Position numbers and translations under genes: made by a program. Source: Streptococcus australis (GTDB lineage: Bacteria; Bacillota; Bacilli; Lactobacillales; Streptococcaceae). Taken from it: a stretch of 64,000 nt of DNA. Below, piece after piece: positions 55,596-64,000 of the stretch. The number at the start of each line of letters is the position of its first letter. Position 1 is the stretch's first letter. The DNA is taken from positions 1,550,001-1,614,000 of the forward strand of contig NZ_LR594040.1 of the NCBI RefSeq assembly GCF_901543175.1. Direction: 5' to 3'. The notes beneath the pieces were generated by a model. That model saw only the letters and a program-made list of their open reading frames with translations, was not told the DNA's origin and made no database searches.

Positions 55596-55988
55596 TTAAC
55601 GTTTACTAAATTGTGATGCTTTACGAGCTTTCTTAAGACCTGGTTTCTTACGTTCAACTTTACGTGAGTCACGTGTAAGAAGGCCTGCGCGTTTCAATGA
55701 ATCGCGGAAGTCTGGGTCTACTTGAAGAAGGGCACGAGCGATACCGTGACGGATAGCTCCTGCTTGACCAGCGTAACCACCACCTACAACGTTAACGAAA
55801 ACGTCGTATGAACCTACAGTTGAAGTAACTGCGAATGGTTGGTTGATTACAAGACGAAGGTCAGCGTGTGGGATGTACTCTTCAACATCTTTTTTGTTAA
55901 CAGTGATTTTACCAGTTCCTGGAACAAGGCGAACGCGTGCAACAGCGTTTTTACGACGTCCAGTACCTGCATATTGTGCTTGTGACAT
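55596..55988 (-). CDS. rpsI: 30S ribosomal protein S9
   Basis: A 130-residue S9 with the [14 protein letters not shown] opening and the basic C-terminal tail ending [11 protein letters not shown], whose last Arg contacts P-site tRNA. It lies 18 bases after rplM, the universal L13-S9 pair. Confidence 0.99.
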   Translation of the reverse strand: MSQAQYAGTGRRKNAVARVRLVPGTGKITVNKKDVEEYIPHADLRLVINQPFAVTSTVGSYDVFVNVVGGGYAGQAGAIRHGIARALLQVDPDFRDSLKRAGLLTRDSRKVERKKPGLKKARKASQFSKR

Positions 55989-56006
55989 ACTTTATTGTTC
56001 CTTTCC

Positions 56007-56453
56007 TTAGATAAGTCCTGAAATATCAAGAACTTCTGGTTGTTGTGCAGCGTGAGTGTGCTCAGCTCCAACAAATACTTTCAACTTCATACCTTGAGCG
56101 CGGCCAAGAGTATTGTGTGGAAGCATACCTTTAACTGATTTTTCGATCAAACGTACTGCATTTTTAGAACGAAGTTCACCAGCAGAGATTTGTTTCAATC
56201 CACCTGGGTGGTTTGAGTGAGTGTAGTAGATCTTATCAGTTGCTTTTTTACCAGTCAATTTAACTTTTTCAGCATTGATAACGATTACGAAGTCACCTGT
56301 ATCAGTGTGTGGTGTGAATGTTGGTTTGTTTTTTCCGCGAAGTACGCTAGCAACAACTGCTGAAAGGCGTCCAAGAGGTACATCAGTTGCGTCAACAACG
56401 TACCATTTGCGTTCTACTTGGCCTGGTTTAGCCATGAATGTAGTTTTGTTCAT
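56007..56453 (-). CDS. rplM: 50S ribosomal protein L13
   Basis: A 148-residue L13 ([21 protein letters not shown], key residues WYVVDA and LGRLSA). The start is ATG 56453, preceded by GGAGAA; an in-frame extension to 56567 runs through the regulatory leader and is not coding. It is the first gene of rplM-rpsI, autoregulated through the leader. Confidence 0.99.
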   Translation of the reverse strand: MNKTTFMAKPGQVERKWYVVDATDVPLGRLSAVVASVLRGKNKPTFTPHTDTGDFVIVINAEKVKLTGKKATDKIYYTHSNHPGGLKQISAGELRSKNAVRLIEKSVKGMLPHNTLGRAQGMKLKVFVGAEHTHAAQQPEVLDISGLI

Positions 56454-56562
56454 GATTTCTCCTATATGAATATCGTTTTTGTTTACAGGGCGGATGTTCC
56501 GGTCCGCGGGGTATTTGAAAGGTTCCGGGGCCTTACAAATGGGGTAAACAATACCGTCTACT
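56454..56562 (-). ncRNA. L13 leader (ribosomal protein autoregulatory RNA)
   Basis: The 110-base leader has GC-rich helices (GGCGGATGTTCCGGTCCGC and CCCCGGAACC-type pairs) just ahead of rplM, as in the Firmicutes L13 leader family. Excess L13 would bind and reduce expression. Its promoter is TTGACT and TATGAT (complement of 56587-56592 and 56563-56568), 18 bases apart. Confidence 0.8.
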
Positions 56563-56637
56563 ATCATACCAAATTTTACTACTAAAAGTCAATAGATATG
56601 AAAAATAATTTTCCTGATTTGACCTTTAAAATATCAC

Positions 56638-56663
56638 AAAAACCTCGTGAAAACGAGGTTTTT
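56638..56663 (-). terminator. Terminator after the ABC exporter operon
   Basis: AAAAACCTCG (56638-56647) and CGAGGTTTTT (56654-56663), perfect 10-base stem with 6-base loop, T-run on the minus strand. Confidence 0.9.
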
Positions 56664-56667
56664 ATTG

Positions 56668-57867
56668 CTATTTATATGTCAAGGCACGTTTAAAGCTTTT
56701 CCATAGGCCTAAATCATCTGTCTGAAGGACTAGGCTGGCATACATACGCCCGATAAAGACTGTCGCAGTTACTGCAAAAACGATTGTAATCGCCAGTGAA
56801 ATCCAAGCCTCTAAATCACTTGCATAACCATTAATGGCTCTAAATGGCATAAAGAAGGTTGAAATGAAGGGAATGTAGGAACCAATTTTCAAAACTAAAT
56901 TGTCCCCTGCAGCACCCAAGGCTGTTACCCCTATAAAGCCTGCTATAATCAAGATCATCAAAGGCGACAAGGCCTTACCGGCATCTTCAGGACGAGAAAC
57001 CATGGAACCAAGGAAGGCTGCCAAAACTACGTACATAAAGAGACTCACTAAGACAAATAGTAAGGTATTGACAGTGAAGGCTTCTCCCAAATGGTTTAAA
57101 ATACCTGAATTTGCCAAGAATGGTAAATCTTTGAAGAGAAGAAGCGCAGCAAGTCCACCCACGACATAAATACCAATATGGGTCAAAATTACAAGAAGCA
57201 AGGCAATCATGCGAGCGTAGAAATAATGGCTAGCTCGGATACTAGAAAAGACAACTTCCATAATTTTGGTTCCTTTCTCGCTAGCCACTTCCTGAGCAGT
57301 GACACTTGCGTAGGTAATCAAGATCATATAAAGGAAGAAACCGAGCCCTGCAGCCGCAATGGTTTGGACCATCTTTTTATTTTCTTTGGATTCGTCAATC
57401 TTCTCAGTAAAGTCAACAGTTTGAGCCAGGCGTTTTTCCTGCTCTTGGGACAAATTAGCCGCCGAGCGATTGAGTTGGTATTGAAGTTCATTGAGTTTAT
57501 TGGTTACTGCTAGCTTGATACCTGTTTCAAGCGAGGTTTCACCATGGTAAACAGCCTTGATGACACTATCCTCTTGATCAATAGTTAGATAACCCTTGAT
57601 TTTTTCATCCTTGATAGCAGCTTGGGCACTAGCTTCATCCTGATAGTCAAAGTTAATCCCATTGGTATCCCTGAGCCCTTCTGCCACAGATGGTACAGTT
57701 GTCACCACAGCCACCTTGCTATTTTTAGCCATAGAAGATCCTTGAAGATAGCTAATGCCTCCAGTTAGAGCTATAAAAAAGAATGGTGAAATGACCATAA
57801 AGAAGAAACTCCAGGACTTGACATGTCGCAGATAAGTTTCTTTAATAACTACCCACATATTTCTCAT
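56668..57867 (-). CDS. ABC-2 type exporter permease (NatB-like)
   Basis: A 399-residue membrane protein with an N-terminal helix, a ~150-residue extracytoplasmic loop and a C-terminal cluster of about six transmembrane helices. The block AQEVASEKGTKIMEVVFSSI near 188 is typical of NatB/ABC-2 permeases. It pairs with the ATPase just upstream, overlapping by four bases. Substrate is uncertain: sodium, drug or peptide export are all possible. Confidence 0.88.
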   Translation of the reverse strand: MRNMWVVIKETYLRHVKSWSFFFMVISPFFFIALTGGISYLQGSSMAKNSKVAVVTTVPSVAEGLRDTNGINFDYQDEASAQAAIKDEKIKGYLTIDQEDSVIKAVYHGETSLETGIKLAVTNKLNELQYQLNRSAANLSQEQEKRLAQTVDFTEKIDESKENKKMVQTIAAAGLGFFLYMILITYASVTAQEVASEKGTKIMEVVFSSIRASHYFYARMIALLLVILTHIGIYVVGGLAALLLFKDLPFLANSGILNHLGEAFTVNTLLFVLVSLFMYVVLAAFLGSMVSRPEDAGKALSPLMILIIAGFIGVTALGAAGDNLVLKIGSYIPFISTFFMPFRAINGYASDLEAWISLAITIVFAVTATVFIGRMYASLVLQTDDLGLWKSFKRALTYK

Positions 57868-58757
57868 ACTTCCACCCCTGATTCTAGTTTAAAGATTTCA
57901 TCGATTGTTGGAGCTTGTTGGTCAAAGGTCGCGATGTATTGACCTTGAGTGAGGATCGGGAAGAGTTCTCTTCCAGCGTTCTCATCATCTAGGATCAATT
58001 TCCAACTGCCTTGCTTAGTCAAGCTCACCTGTTTGACATGAGGAAGACTTTCCAGTTCTTCCTTGCTTCGTTCACTTGAAACAAAGAGACGCGTTTTTCC
58101 GTATTGATTGCGGACATCCTGAACTGGTCCATGCAAGACCACACGTCCATCTCGAATCATCAGAATATCATCGCAAAGCTCCTCGACATTGGTCATGACA
58201 TGATCTGAAAAGATAATGGTCGCACCACGCTCTTTTTCTTTTAAGATAACCTGCTTGAGCAACTCGGTATTGACTGGATCCAGACCACTAAAGGGCTCAT
58301 CCAGGATAATCAAGTCTGGTTCATGGATTAGGGTGATAATCAACTGGATTTTCTGCTGATTTCCTTTTGAGAGGCTCTTGATTTTGTCGGTCAATTTCCC
58401 CTTAACTTCCAGTTTTTCCATCCATTGAGGGAGTTTTTCTTTGACCTCCTTAGCATCCATGCCCTTTAGAGTAGCCAAGTAACGAACTTGCTCAAGGACT
58501 GTCAACTTGGGCATGAGACTGCGTTCTTCAGGCAGATAACCAATCCGAGCGTAAGTCTCCTGACGAATATCCTGCCCATCCAGACTGATCTCTCCTTGGT
58601 ACTCCAAAAATTTCAAAATACTGTGGAAAATCGTTGTTTTCCCAGCACCATTTTTCCCGACCAGCCCTAGAATTCGTCCTGGACTTGCCTGAAAATCTAC
58701 ACCAAACAAGACTTGCTTGGAACCGAAACTTTTCTCTAGATTTCTTACTTCTAGCAT
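57864..58757 (-). CDS. ABC exporter ATP-binding protein (NatA-like)
   Basis: A 297-residue ATPase. Walker A GKNGAGKTTIF near residue 35, signature LSKGNQQKIQLI near 127 and Walker B LIILDEPFSGLD near 148, with the His of SDHVMTNVEEL near 182. A ~70-residue C-terminal extension (LFVSSERSKEELESL) is typical of NatA. It drives the ABC-2 permease next door. Confidence 0.92.
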   Translation of the reverse strand: MLEVRNLEKSFGSKQVLFGVDFQASPGRILGLVGKNGAGKTTIFHSILKFLEYQGEISLDGQDIRQETYARIGYLPEERSLMPKLTVLEQVRYLATLKGMDAKEVKEKLPQWMEKLEVKGKLTDKIKSLSKGNQQKIQLIITLIHEPDLIILDEPFSGLDPVNTELLKQVILKEKERGATIIFSDHVMTNVEELCDDILMIRDGRVVLHGPVQDVRNQYGKTRLFVSSERSKEELESLPHVKQVSLTKQGSWKLILDDENAGRELFPILTQGQYIATFDQQAPTIDEIFKLESGVEV

Positions 58758-58979
58758 CTTCCACCTCCGAAATATGTTGCACTTATTATACTCCTTTTTG
58801 ATAGCCTTTACAAGGATTTATGTACATTTTTATCTTGTTCATCCTTCCTTAGAAACTAAACTCTCTAAGGTTTTTGAGTACCCAAGTGATAGACTAATTA
58901 TAACCCAATAAAGTATAGCTGAGAGCTTTTACTCCCCAATTGTTCATTTTTGATCCTGAACTGTCTTCTTGAAACTAAA

Positions 58980-59001
58980 AATCCACCCCCAAGGATGGAT
59001 T
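58980..59001 (-). terminator. Terminator after pheT
   Basis: On the minus strand AATCCATCC pairs with GGGTGGATT (one G-U), loop TTGG, followed by TTTTT. The rest of 58758-58979 shows no gene. Confidence 0.85.
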
Positions 59002-59007
59002 GATGGT

Positions 59008-61413
59008 TTAACGTACTTCTGCATTCACTCTTTCTTCGAGAGATACTTGGATTTTCTCCATGTAACGTGCGACTTCTTCGTCCGTCAAGCTATCTTCTGG
59101 ATTTTGGAAAGTCAGGCTGTAAGCCATTGACTTCATACCAAGTCCTAGTTTTTCGCCTGAGAAGACGTCGAAGAGTTTGATATCTGTCAATCGTTTCACG
59201 CCTGCAGCTTGAATTGCGTCTACAACTTCTTGATGGCTAATTTCTGCTTTGAGAAGAAGGGCAATATCACGGCTAACTGCTGGGAATTTTGTGATTTCCA
59301 CAAATGGAGTAGCTGGTTGAAGGGCAGCTTCGATGGCTGAAAGGTTGAGCTCCGCTACATACGTTTCTGGAATATCGTAAGCCTTGGCAGTGACTGGATG
59401 TACTTGCCCAAGGAAACCAAGAACTTGGTCACCGAGTGAGATTACGGCTGTACGTCCTGGGTGAAGGCTAGTGATTTCAGATGTTGCAGTATAAGTTACT
59501 TGGAGTCCCAAACGAGCAAAGAGGGCTTCAAGGATTCCCTTAGCATAGAAGAAATCAACTGGAACCGCTGCTGTTTGGAAGTCTTTTTCTGCAACCAAGC
59601 CTGTCAAAGCAAGGGCAAAGCTGTTGATCTCGTTTGGTAGGTCTTCTTTTGGATTGCCTGTTTGTTCAAAGACTTTTCCAATCTCATAAAGAGCCAAGTT
59701 TTTGTTCTTACGAGCCACATTGTAGGCAACGGTATCGAGGATACCAGAAACCATATTTTGACGGAGAACGGAACGGTCCACTGTCATAGGCCACATGAGT
59801 TCAGTCAGCTTACTTGGTTGAGCTGTGAACTCTACTGCTTTCTCAGGAGTAGTCAGAGCGTAGGTGATAATTTCTGTCAATCCTGCTCCTTCAGCGATAG
59901 TACGAACTTGACGACGGAGTTTTTGTGTCGCAGTCAATTCACCAGCTGTACCATCGTCTTTTGGAAGACTAGTTGGCAAGCGGTCATATCCATAGATACG
60001 AGCGATTTCTTCAAAAAGATCTGCCTCGATAGTGATATCCCAACGACGACGTGGGACGCTGACTGTAAAGCTATCTGCATTGCCAGAAAGACCAAAACCA
60101 AGACGACGGAAGACGTCTTCTACATCAGCATAAGAAAGCTCAGTTCCAAGGACACGGTTAACATCTGCAAGGGTTGAAGAAACTTCTACATCAGAGGTAT
60201 CAAGCCCACCTGCTGAAACAATACCCTTATGCACCGTCGCACCTGCAAGTTCAGCAATCATGCTAGTAGCCGCATCAAGGGCTTCATTGACTGTTGCCAC
60301 ATTAATGCCTTTTTCAAAACGAGAAGATGATTCTGAACGAAGGTTGAGGCGACCGCTGGTCTTACGGATAGATTTCCCATTGAAAACAGCAGCTTCAAGG
60401 ACAACACGACTAGATTTTTCAGAGATTTCTGTTGCTTGACCACCCATAACACCTGCAAGGGCTACTGGTTTGTCTGCGACAGTGATGACTAGGTCATTCA
60501 CATCCAAATCACGTTCTTCACCATCCAAGGTCACCAATTTTTCACCGACACGCGCTTCACGTACACGGATGTCATTTCCTTCAAAGGTATCCAAGTCAAA
60601 GGCATGCATGGGTTGGCCAAAGTAGAGCAAGATATAGTTGGTCACGTCCACTACGTTGTTGATTGGACGGATACCTTCATTCATAAGAAGATTTTGCAAC
60701 CATTGTGGACTTGGTGCGATGGTCACATTGTCCAAGATACGGGCTGCATAGTAAGGAGCCTTGTCTGTGTCAATGTTGACAGAAAGAGCATCTGCTGCTA
60801 CTTCGTTTGTTTCTGTTAAGGTAAATTCTTTAAAGCTGACTGCCTTGTCATAGATGGCTGCCACTTCGTGCGCTACTCCACGCATAGATAGGGCATCTGC
60901 ACGGTTGGGTGTAATAGAAAGCTCGATGATTTCATCATCCAAGTCTAGGTAAGAGAAGACTTCCTCACCTGGAACAGCATCTTCTGGCAAGATTTGGATA
61001 CCATCCGCAAATTCTTTTGGAACAACGGAGTCAGAAATACCCAACTCACCCAGTGAACAAATCATTCCGAGAGACTCAAGACCGCGGATTTTTCCTTTTT
61101 TGATCTTGTAATTGTCCGCGATACGAGCTCCCGGAAGTGCCACCATGACCTTGATACCAGCACGCACATTTGGAGCACCACAAACGATTTGACGGGCTTC
61201 TTCTTCACCCACATTAACCTGACAGACATGCAAGTGAGTTTCTGGCACATCTTCGCAAGACAAGACCTCACCGACGACAATTTTTGAGAGACCAGCAGCC
61301 GGTGATTCGACACCTTCGACCTCAATCCCTGTAGTTGACATTTTCTCAGCCAACTCTTGTGATGGCACATCGATGTCCACCAATTCTTTTAACCATTTAT
61401 AAGATACTAACAT
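59008..61413 (-). CDS. pheT: Phenylalanyl-tRNA synthetase beta subunit
   Basis: An 801-residue PheT. Domain order: N-terminal region with the tRNA-binding (OB) domain (39-150, [20 protein letters not shown] key residues HLHVCQV), B3/B4 editing domain with SRFEKGI near 348, B5 (about 400-470, [22 protein letters not shown] key residues RRRWDI), catalytic-like fold, and the ferredoxin-like anticodon-binding domain at the C terminus. It clears mischarged Tyr-tRNA. It lies 127 bases after pheS and shares the T-box. Confidence 0.99.
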   Translation of the reverse strand: MLVSYKWLKELVDIDVPSQELAEKMSTTGIEVEGVESPAAGLSKIVVGEVLSCEDVPETHLHVCQVNVGEEEARQIVCGAPNVRAGIKVMVALPGARIADNYKIKKGKIRGLESLGMICSLGELGISDSVVPKEFADGIQILPEDAVPGEEVFSYLDLDDEIIELSITPNRADALSMRGVAHEVAAIYDKAVSFKEFTLTETNEVAADALSVNIDTDKAPYYAARILDNVTIAPSPQWLQNLLMNEGIRPINNVVDVTNYILLYFGQPMHAFDLDTFEGNDIRVREARVGEKLVTLDGEERDLDVNDLVITVADKPVALAGVMGGQATEISEKSSRVVLEAAVFNGKSIRKTSGRLNLRSESSSRFEKGINVATVNEALDAATSMIAELAGATVHKGIVSAGGLDTSDVEVSSTLADVNRVLGTELSYADVEDVFRRLGFGLSGNADSFTVSVPRRRWDITIEADLFEEIARIYGYDRLPTSLPKDDGTAGELTATQKLRRQVRTIAEGAGLTEIITYALTTPEKAVEFTAQPSKLTELMWPMTVDRSVLRQNMVSGILDTVAYNVARKNKNLALYEIGKVFEQTGNPKEDLPNEINSFALALTGLVAEKDFQTAAVPVDFFYAKGILEALFARLGLQVTYTATSEITSLHPGRTAVISLGDQVLGFLGQVHPVTAKAYDIPETYVAELNLSAIEAALQPATPFVEITKFPAVSRDIALLLKAEISHQEVVDAIQAAGVKRLTDIKLFDVFSGEKLGLGMKSMAYSLTFQNPEDSLTDEEVARYMEKIQVSLEERVNAEVR

Positions 61414-61540
61414 AATTCTGATTGTAAGATCCCACCAAGCAAGACCTTTTCAATTCCTTTCTTTTTCTTCGAGTCAGTCGTTTCTTTTTAACTATATGAA
61501 ATGTGAGCGACTGTTTAGGACTGTGTTTCAGGTTTCAATC

Positions 61541-62587
61541 TTATTTAAACTGTTCTGAGAAGCGGACATCCCCTTGGTAGAAACCACGGATATCATTGAT
61601 TCCGTAGCGAAGCATGGCTACACGCTCTTGACCAAGACCAAAGGCAAAGCCAGAGTAAACAGTCGCATCGATACCACTCATTTCAAGGACACGTGGGTGA
61701 ACCATACCAGCACCCATAATTTCGATCCAACCTGTTTTCTTACATACGTTACAGCCTTCTCCACCACACTTGAAGCAGGAAACATCCACCTCAACAGATG
61801 GCTCTGTGAATGGGAAGTAAGAGGGACGCAGACGAATTTGACGCTCTTCACCAAACATTTTTTGAACGATTAACTGAAGCGTTCCTTGAAGGTCTGCCAT
61901 AGAGATATTTTTCCCAACAACCAAGCCTTCGATTTGATGGAATTGGTGACTGTGGGTCGCATCATCCGTATCACGACGGAACACACGCCCTGGCGAAATC
62001 ATCTTCAAAGGACCTTTTGAAAAATCATGGGCATCCATGGCACGCGCCTGAACTGGAGACGTGTGAGTACGGAGCAAGATTTCTTCAGTGATATAGAAAG
62101 TATCCTGCATATCACGGGCTGGGTGGTCTTTTGGAAGGTTCATGCGTTCAAAGTTGTAGTAGTCTTTTTCAACTTCAAAACCATCCACGACTTGGTAACC
62201 CATGCCGATAAAAATATCTTCGATTTCTTCACTGGTTTGTGTCAAAACGTGACGGTGACCAGTCGCAACTGGACGACCTGGAAGTGTCACATCGATGCTC
62301 TCACTTGCTAGTTGAGCTGCAACTTTCTTTTCTTCCAAGAGCTTAGCTGTTTCTTCAAAAGCAGCTGTCAAGACATCACGAGCTTCATTGACGTGTTTCC
62401 CGATGACTGGGCGCATCTCAGCAGAAACATCTTTCATCCCTTTGAGGATTTCAGTAAGCGATCCTTTCTTCCCAAGGACAGAGACACGTAAATCTTGCAT
62501 CTCTTTTTCATTTTCAGCAGTAATCTGCTTCAAGCTAGCCAGCGTTTCTTCGCGAAGCGCTTTTAATTGTTCTTCAATAGTTGACAT
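61541..62587 (-). CDS. pheS: Phenylalanyl-tRNA synthetase alpha subunit
   Basis: A 348-residue class II synthetase subunit. The N-terminal coiled coil (about 1-85) is followed by the catalytic motifs: [22 protein letters not shown] near 205 (motif 2, key residues FRRD and HQFHQIEG), then [13 protein letters not shown] and [17 protein letters not shown] near 318 (motif 3). ATG 62587 has TGGAGG eight bases before it; the longer ORF upstream runs through the T-box and is not coding. It charges tRNA-Phe with PheT. Confidence 0.99.
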   Translation of the reverse strand: MSTIEEQLKALREETLASLKQITAENEKEMQDLRVSVLGKKGSLTEILKGMKDVSAEMRPVIGKHVNEARDVLTAAFEETAKLLEEKKVAAQLASESIDVTLPGRPVATGHRHVLTQTSEEIEDIFIGMGYQVVDGFEVEKDYYNFERMNLPKDHPARDMQDTFYITEEILLRTHTSPVQARAMDAHDFSKGPLKMISPGRVFRRDTDDATHSHQFHQIEGLVVGKNISMADLQGTLQLIVQKMFGEERQIRLRPSYFPFTEPSVEVDVSCFKCGGEGCNVCKKTGWIEIMGAGMVHPRVLEMSGIDATVYSGFAFGLGQERVAMLRYGINDIRGFYQGDVRFSEQFK

Positions 62588-62815
62588 AATTCCTCCATCA
62601 GTCGCTCGTAGATAAAAAGAAAACCACATGTCAAAAACTCCACTCGGAGCGTTGACACGCGGTACCATCCGTTTCATCTGACAAGTCAGACCTTCATTTC
62701 TAAATCCATGCGCAAGTGAATTCACCCAGCTTTCATATAGAGAGCTTGCAGTCACGGCTCTCCTCCCTGATATACTTCCCTTGAGTTACTAGTCTTGCGG
62801 ATTTCTATTCGATTA
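62588..62815 (-). ncRNA. T-box riboswitch upstream of pheS
   Basis: The leader carries the T-box sequence TGAAACGGATGGTACCGCG (complement of 62658-62676), then a terminator with arms around GTGTCAA/TTGACAT and a TTTTCTTTTT run. GAATTCAC in the upstream stem offers TTC as a Phe specifier codon. Uncharged tRNA-Phe would favour the antiterminator. Promoter TAAACT and TTGTTT (complements of 62822-62827 and 62845-62850) with 17-base spacing. Confidence 0.92.
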
Positions 62816-62897
62816 CTACATAGTTTATCAGATTTTTAGTTAAAAAACAAGTTAGATTAGACTAATTTCAATATAAAAAGGAACAAGACACAATTCA

Positions 62898-63317
62898 TTA
62901 CCTATTTGTAGGATTTGTTTCATCTGCTTGCCTTTTCAATAAAAGAGTTGCTGCTTGATTAAAACCATCACACCAGTTATACCATTTTGCTTCATACTCA
63001 TCTTGAGGTAAGATACGGTCTTTTAAATCCAGAACAGAGTAAATCTTTCTTTCCTCGCAAGCTTGCGCATAGAGATGATACAGTTCATCACCACAATCTC
63101 TATCCCACTCAGCAGAAATCGTATCCCGACCTGCCAATAAAGTCTGATAAGCCCTGTGATGCCCGTCTGTAATCAACAAGCAATCTCCGAAGGTAAGAAC
63201 ACTGATTGGATTAATATTGGGCATTTCTGCCGACTGATAAAGCATCTGGATATTTTGTAACTTCTTTTCTGATAAGTATAGCTGACTCGGATGAAGATCT
63301 TTTATGTTGACTTTCAT
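62898..63317 (-). CDS. ParB/sulfiredoxin-fold domain protein
   Basis: A 139-residue protein. The N-terminal half has the ParB-like nuclease/ATP-binding pattern: IKDLHPSQLYLSEKKLQNI, then the core ITDGHHRAYQTLLAG at about 48-62, in which GHHR matches the G[EH]RR box of the fold. The C-terminal half is helical and unassigned. It is stand-alone, without parA or DNA-binding helix, so chromosome partition is unlikely. A nucleotide-hydrolysing or kinase-like role has been suggested for similar short proteins; this is not established. Confidence 0.75.
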   Translation of the reverse strand: MKVNIKDLHPSQLYLSEKKLQNIQMLYQSAEMPNINPISVLTFGDCLLITDGHHRAYQTLLAGRDTISAEWDRDCGDELYHLYAQACEERKIYSVLDLKDRILPQDEYEAKWYNWCDGFNQAATLLLKRQADETNPTNR

Positions 63318-63344
63318 TTCTTTCTCCTCAAAGGAATTTAATAT

Positions 63345-63995
63345 TTACTTCTGTATGCCTTTAAATCGCCATTGGAAGCGGAGCTTGTCATAGAAGGGAA
63401 ATTCGATAAACAAGACTCCCAAGCCCACACAGAGACTGGCAAGGACGTCTGATGGATAGTGAACTCCCAGATAGACCCTTGACACCAGTACACTGACTAG
63501 GTAGAGACCTAGCACGATTTGCACGATTTTTCTCCAGACTGGATCTTTAATTCGTTGACTGAGAATGACAATCAAAGTACCTACCATCAGTGTCACTGCA
63601 AGAGAATGCCCGCTTGGGAAGGAAAATCCCTTCTCCTCTACCAAGTGTAAGATAGCTGGCCGTGGGCGCTGGTAGATATTTTTAAAAGTCACGATTAAAA
63701 GACCAGCCAAAGCTAGATTGCCCGCCATGAAGTAGCTTTCTATCTTCCACTGCTTACGATAAAAGATAAAGGTTGCGATGGCAACCCAGGTGATAATCAC
63801 TGGGATATCAATCAAATGCGTAAGGGCACAGAACAGAACTGTCAAATAATCTGGCAAATCCCCACGAATAGCTGTCTGAATCGGTTGGTCAAAACCGACC
63901 AGCATTTCGGGGTAAAACTTAACCATATAGCCAAGTAGGACGAAAAGTAAAAGGGCAAAACTGCCCTTCATTAAAAATGTTTGTTTATCTCTCAT
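63345..63995 (-). CDS. PAP2 family membrane phosphatase
   Basis: A 216-residue integral membrane protein with about six transmembrane helices and all three PAP2 motifs: KNIYQRPRP near residue 104, FPSGHS near 126 with catalytic His, and SRVYLGVHYPSD near 172. Members dephosphorylate undecaprenyl pyrophosphate or phosphatidic acid. It is complete; its ATG is at 63995. It follows the ParB-like gene's upstream side with a 27-base gap. Confidence 0.93.
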   Translation of the reverse strand: MRDKQTFLMKGSFALLLFVLLGYMVKFYPEMLVGFDQPIQTAIRGDLPDYLTVLFCALTHLIDIPVIITWVAIATFIFYRKQWKIESYFMAGNLALAGLLIVTFKNIYQRPRPAILHLVEEKGFSFPSGHSLAVTLMVGTLIVILSQRIKDPVWRKIVQIVLGLYLVSVLVSRVYLGVHYPSDVLASLCVGLGVLFIEFPFYDKLRFQWRFKGIQK

Positions 63996-64000
63996 AATGT

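Noticed and set aside
56454..56567. N-terminal extension of rplM reaching 56567
   Set aside because: The extra region is the L13 leader; the start at 56453 is the family start with a ribosome site.
62588..62755. N-terminal extension of pheS reaching 62755
   Set aside because: The extension runs through the T-box and terminator; ATG 62587 has a proper ribosome site and matches family length.

Overview
The window is chromosomal DNA of a mitis-group Streptococcus (S. mitis/S. oralis/S. pneumoniae-like). This rests on near-identical recall of pneumococcal DnaK, DnaJ, GrpE and PBP2x, the hrcA-grpE-dnaK-dnaJ order with CIRCE sites, glnR-glnA with a GlnR box, mraW-ftsL-pbp2x-mraY, the murI to rluB cluster, and several YSIRK/LPXTG surface glycosidases. 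No tRNA, rRNA, CRISPR array, complete insertion sequence or prophage was seen. The exact species cannot be fixed from sequence reading alone.

Layout. 1-2.1 kb: 5' part of ecsA, diverging from hit and two small membrane-associated proteins. 2.1-8.1 kb: heat-shock operon hrcA-grpE-dnaK-(unknown membrane protein)-dnaJ on the minus strand, with two CIRCE operators, a long structured grpE-dnaK spacer and a duplicated ~97 bp element before dnaJ. 8.1-9.7 kb: PadR regulator with two DUF2812 membrane proteins. 9.7-12.1 kb: glnR-glnA and an aromatic-acid-exporter-like protein. 12.2-18.5 kb: pgk and a wall-anchored GH85 endoglycosidase (EndoD-like). 18.7-21.8 kb: Na/Pi cotransporter, a bacteriocin-immunity-like protein and pepA. 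22.0-25.5 kb: an iron-compound ABC transporter (piu-like) whose first permease is truncated at its N terminus. 25.5-31.7 kb: yidD, rluB, scpB, scpA, XerD-like, CBS protein, phosphoesterase, NTP pyrophosphatase, murI, YneF, mostly with overlapping ends.

32.0-37.1 kb: wall-anchored GH95 fucosidase. 37.2-41.7 kb: mraY, pbp2x, ftsL, mraW (rsmH). 41.8-44.7 kb: an accessory patch with an XRE regulator under a mirrored operator pair, two DUF3278 membrane proteins, two very small ORFs, an unknown protein behind nested palindromes, and glutathione peroxidase. 45.0-51.2 kb: a 2056-residue surface protein joining a trypsin-like protease to a GH29 fucosidase. 51.3-54.4 kb: a gene remnant and an SOS-like cassette (S24 repressor plus Y-family polymerase). 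54.5-64 kb: a rhomboid-like protein, rplM-rpsI with L13 leader, an ABC exporter, pheS-pheT with a T-box, a ParB-like protein and a PAP2 phosphatase.

How it fits together. Three large secreted glycosidases (GH85, GH95, GH29) each carry a YSIRK-type signal, a sortase motif and a cre-like site near the promoter. This suggests a carbon-catabolite-controlled programme for stripping fucose and N-glycans from host glycoproteins. Housekeeping clusters are separated by hypervariable accessory patches, the most interesting being 41.8-44.2 kb, the protease-fucosidase fusion, and the SOS-like cassette.
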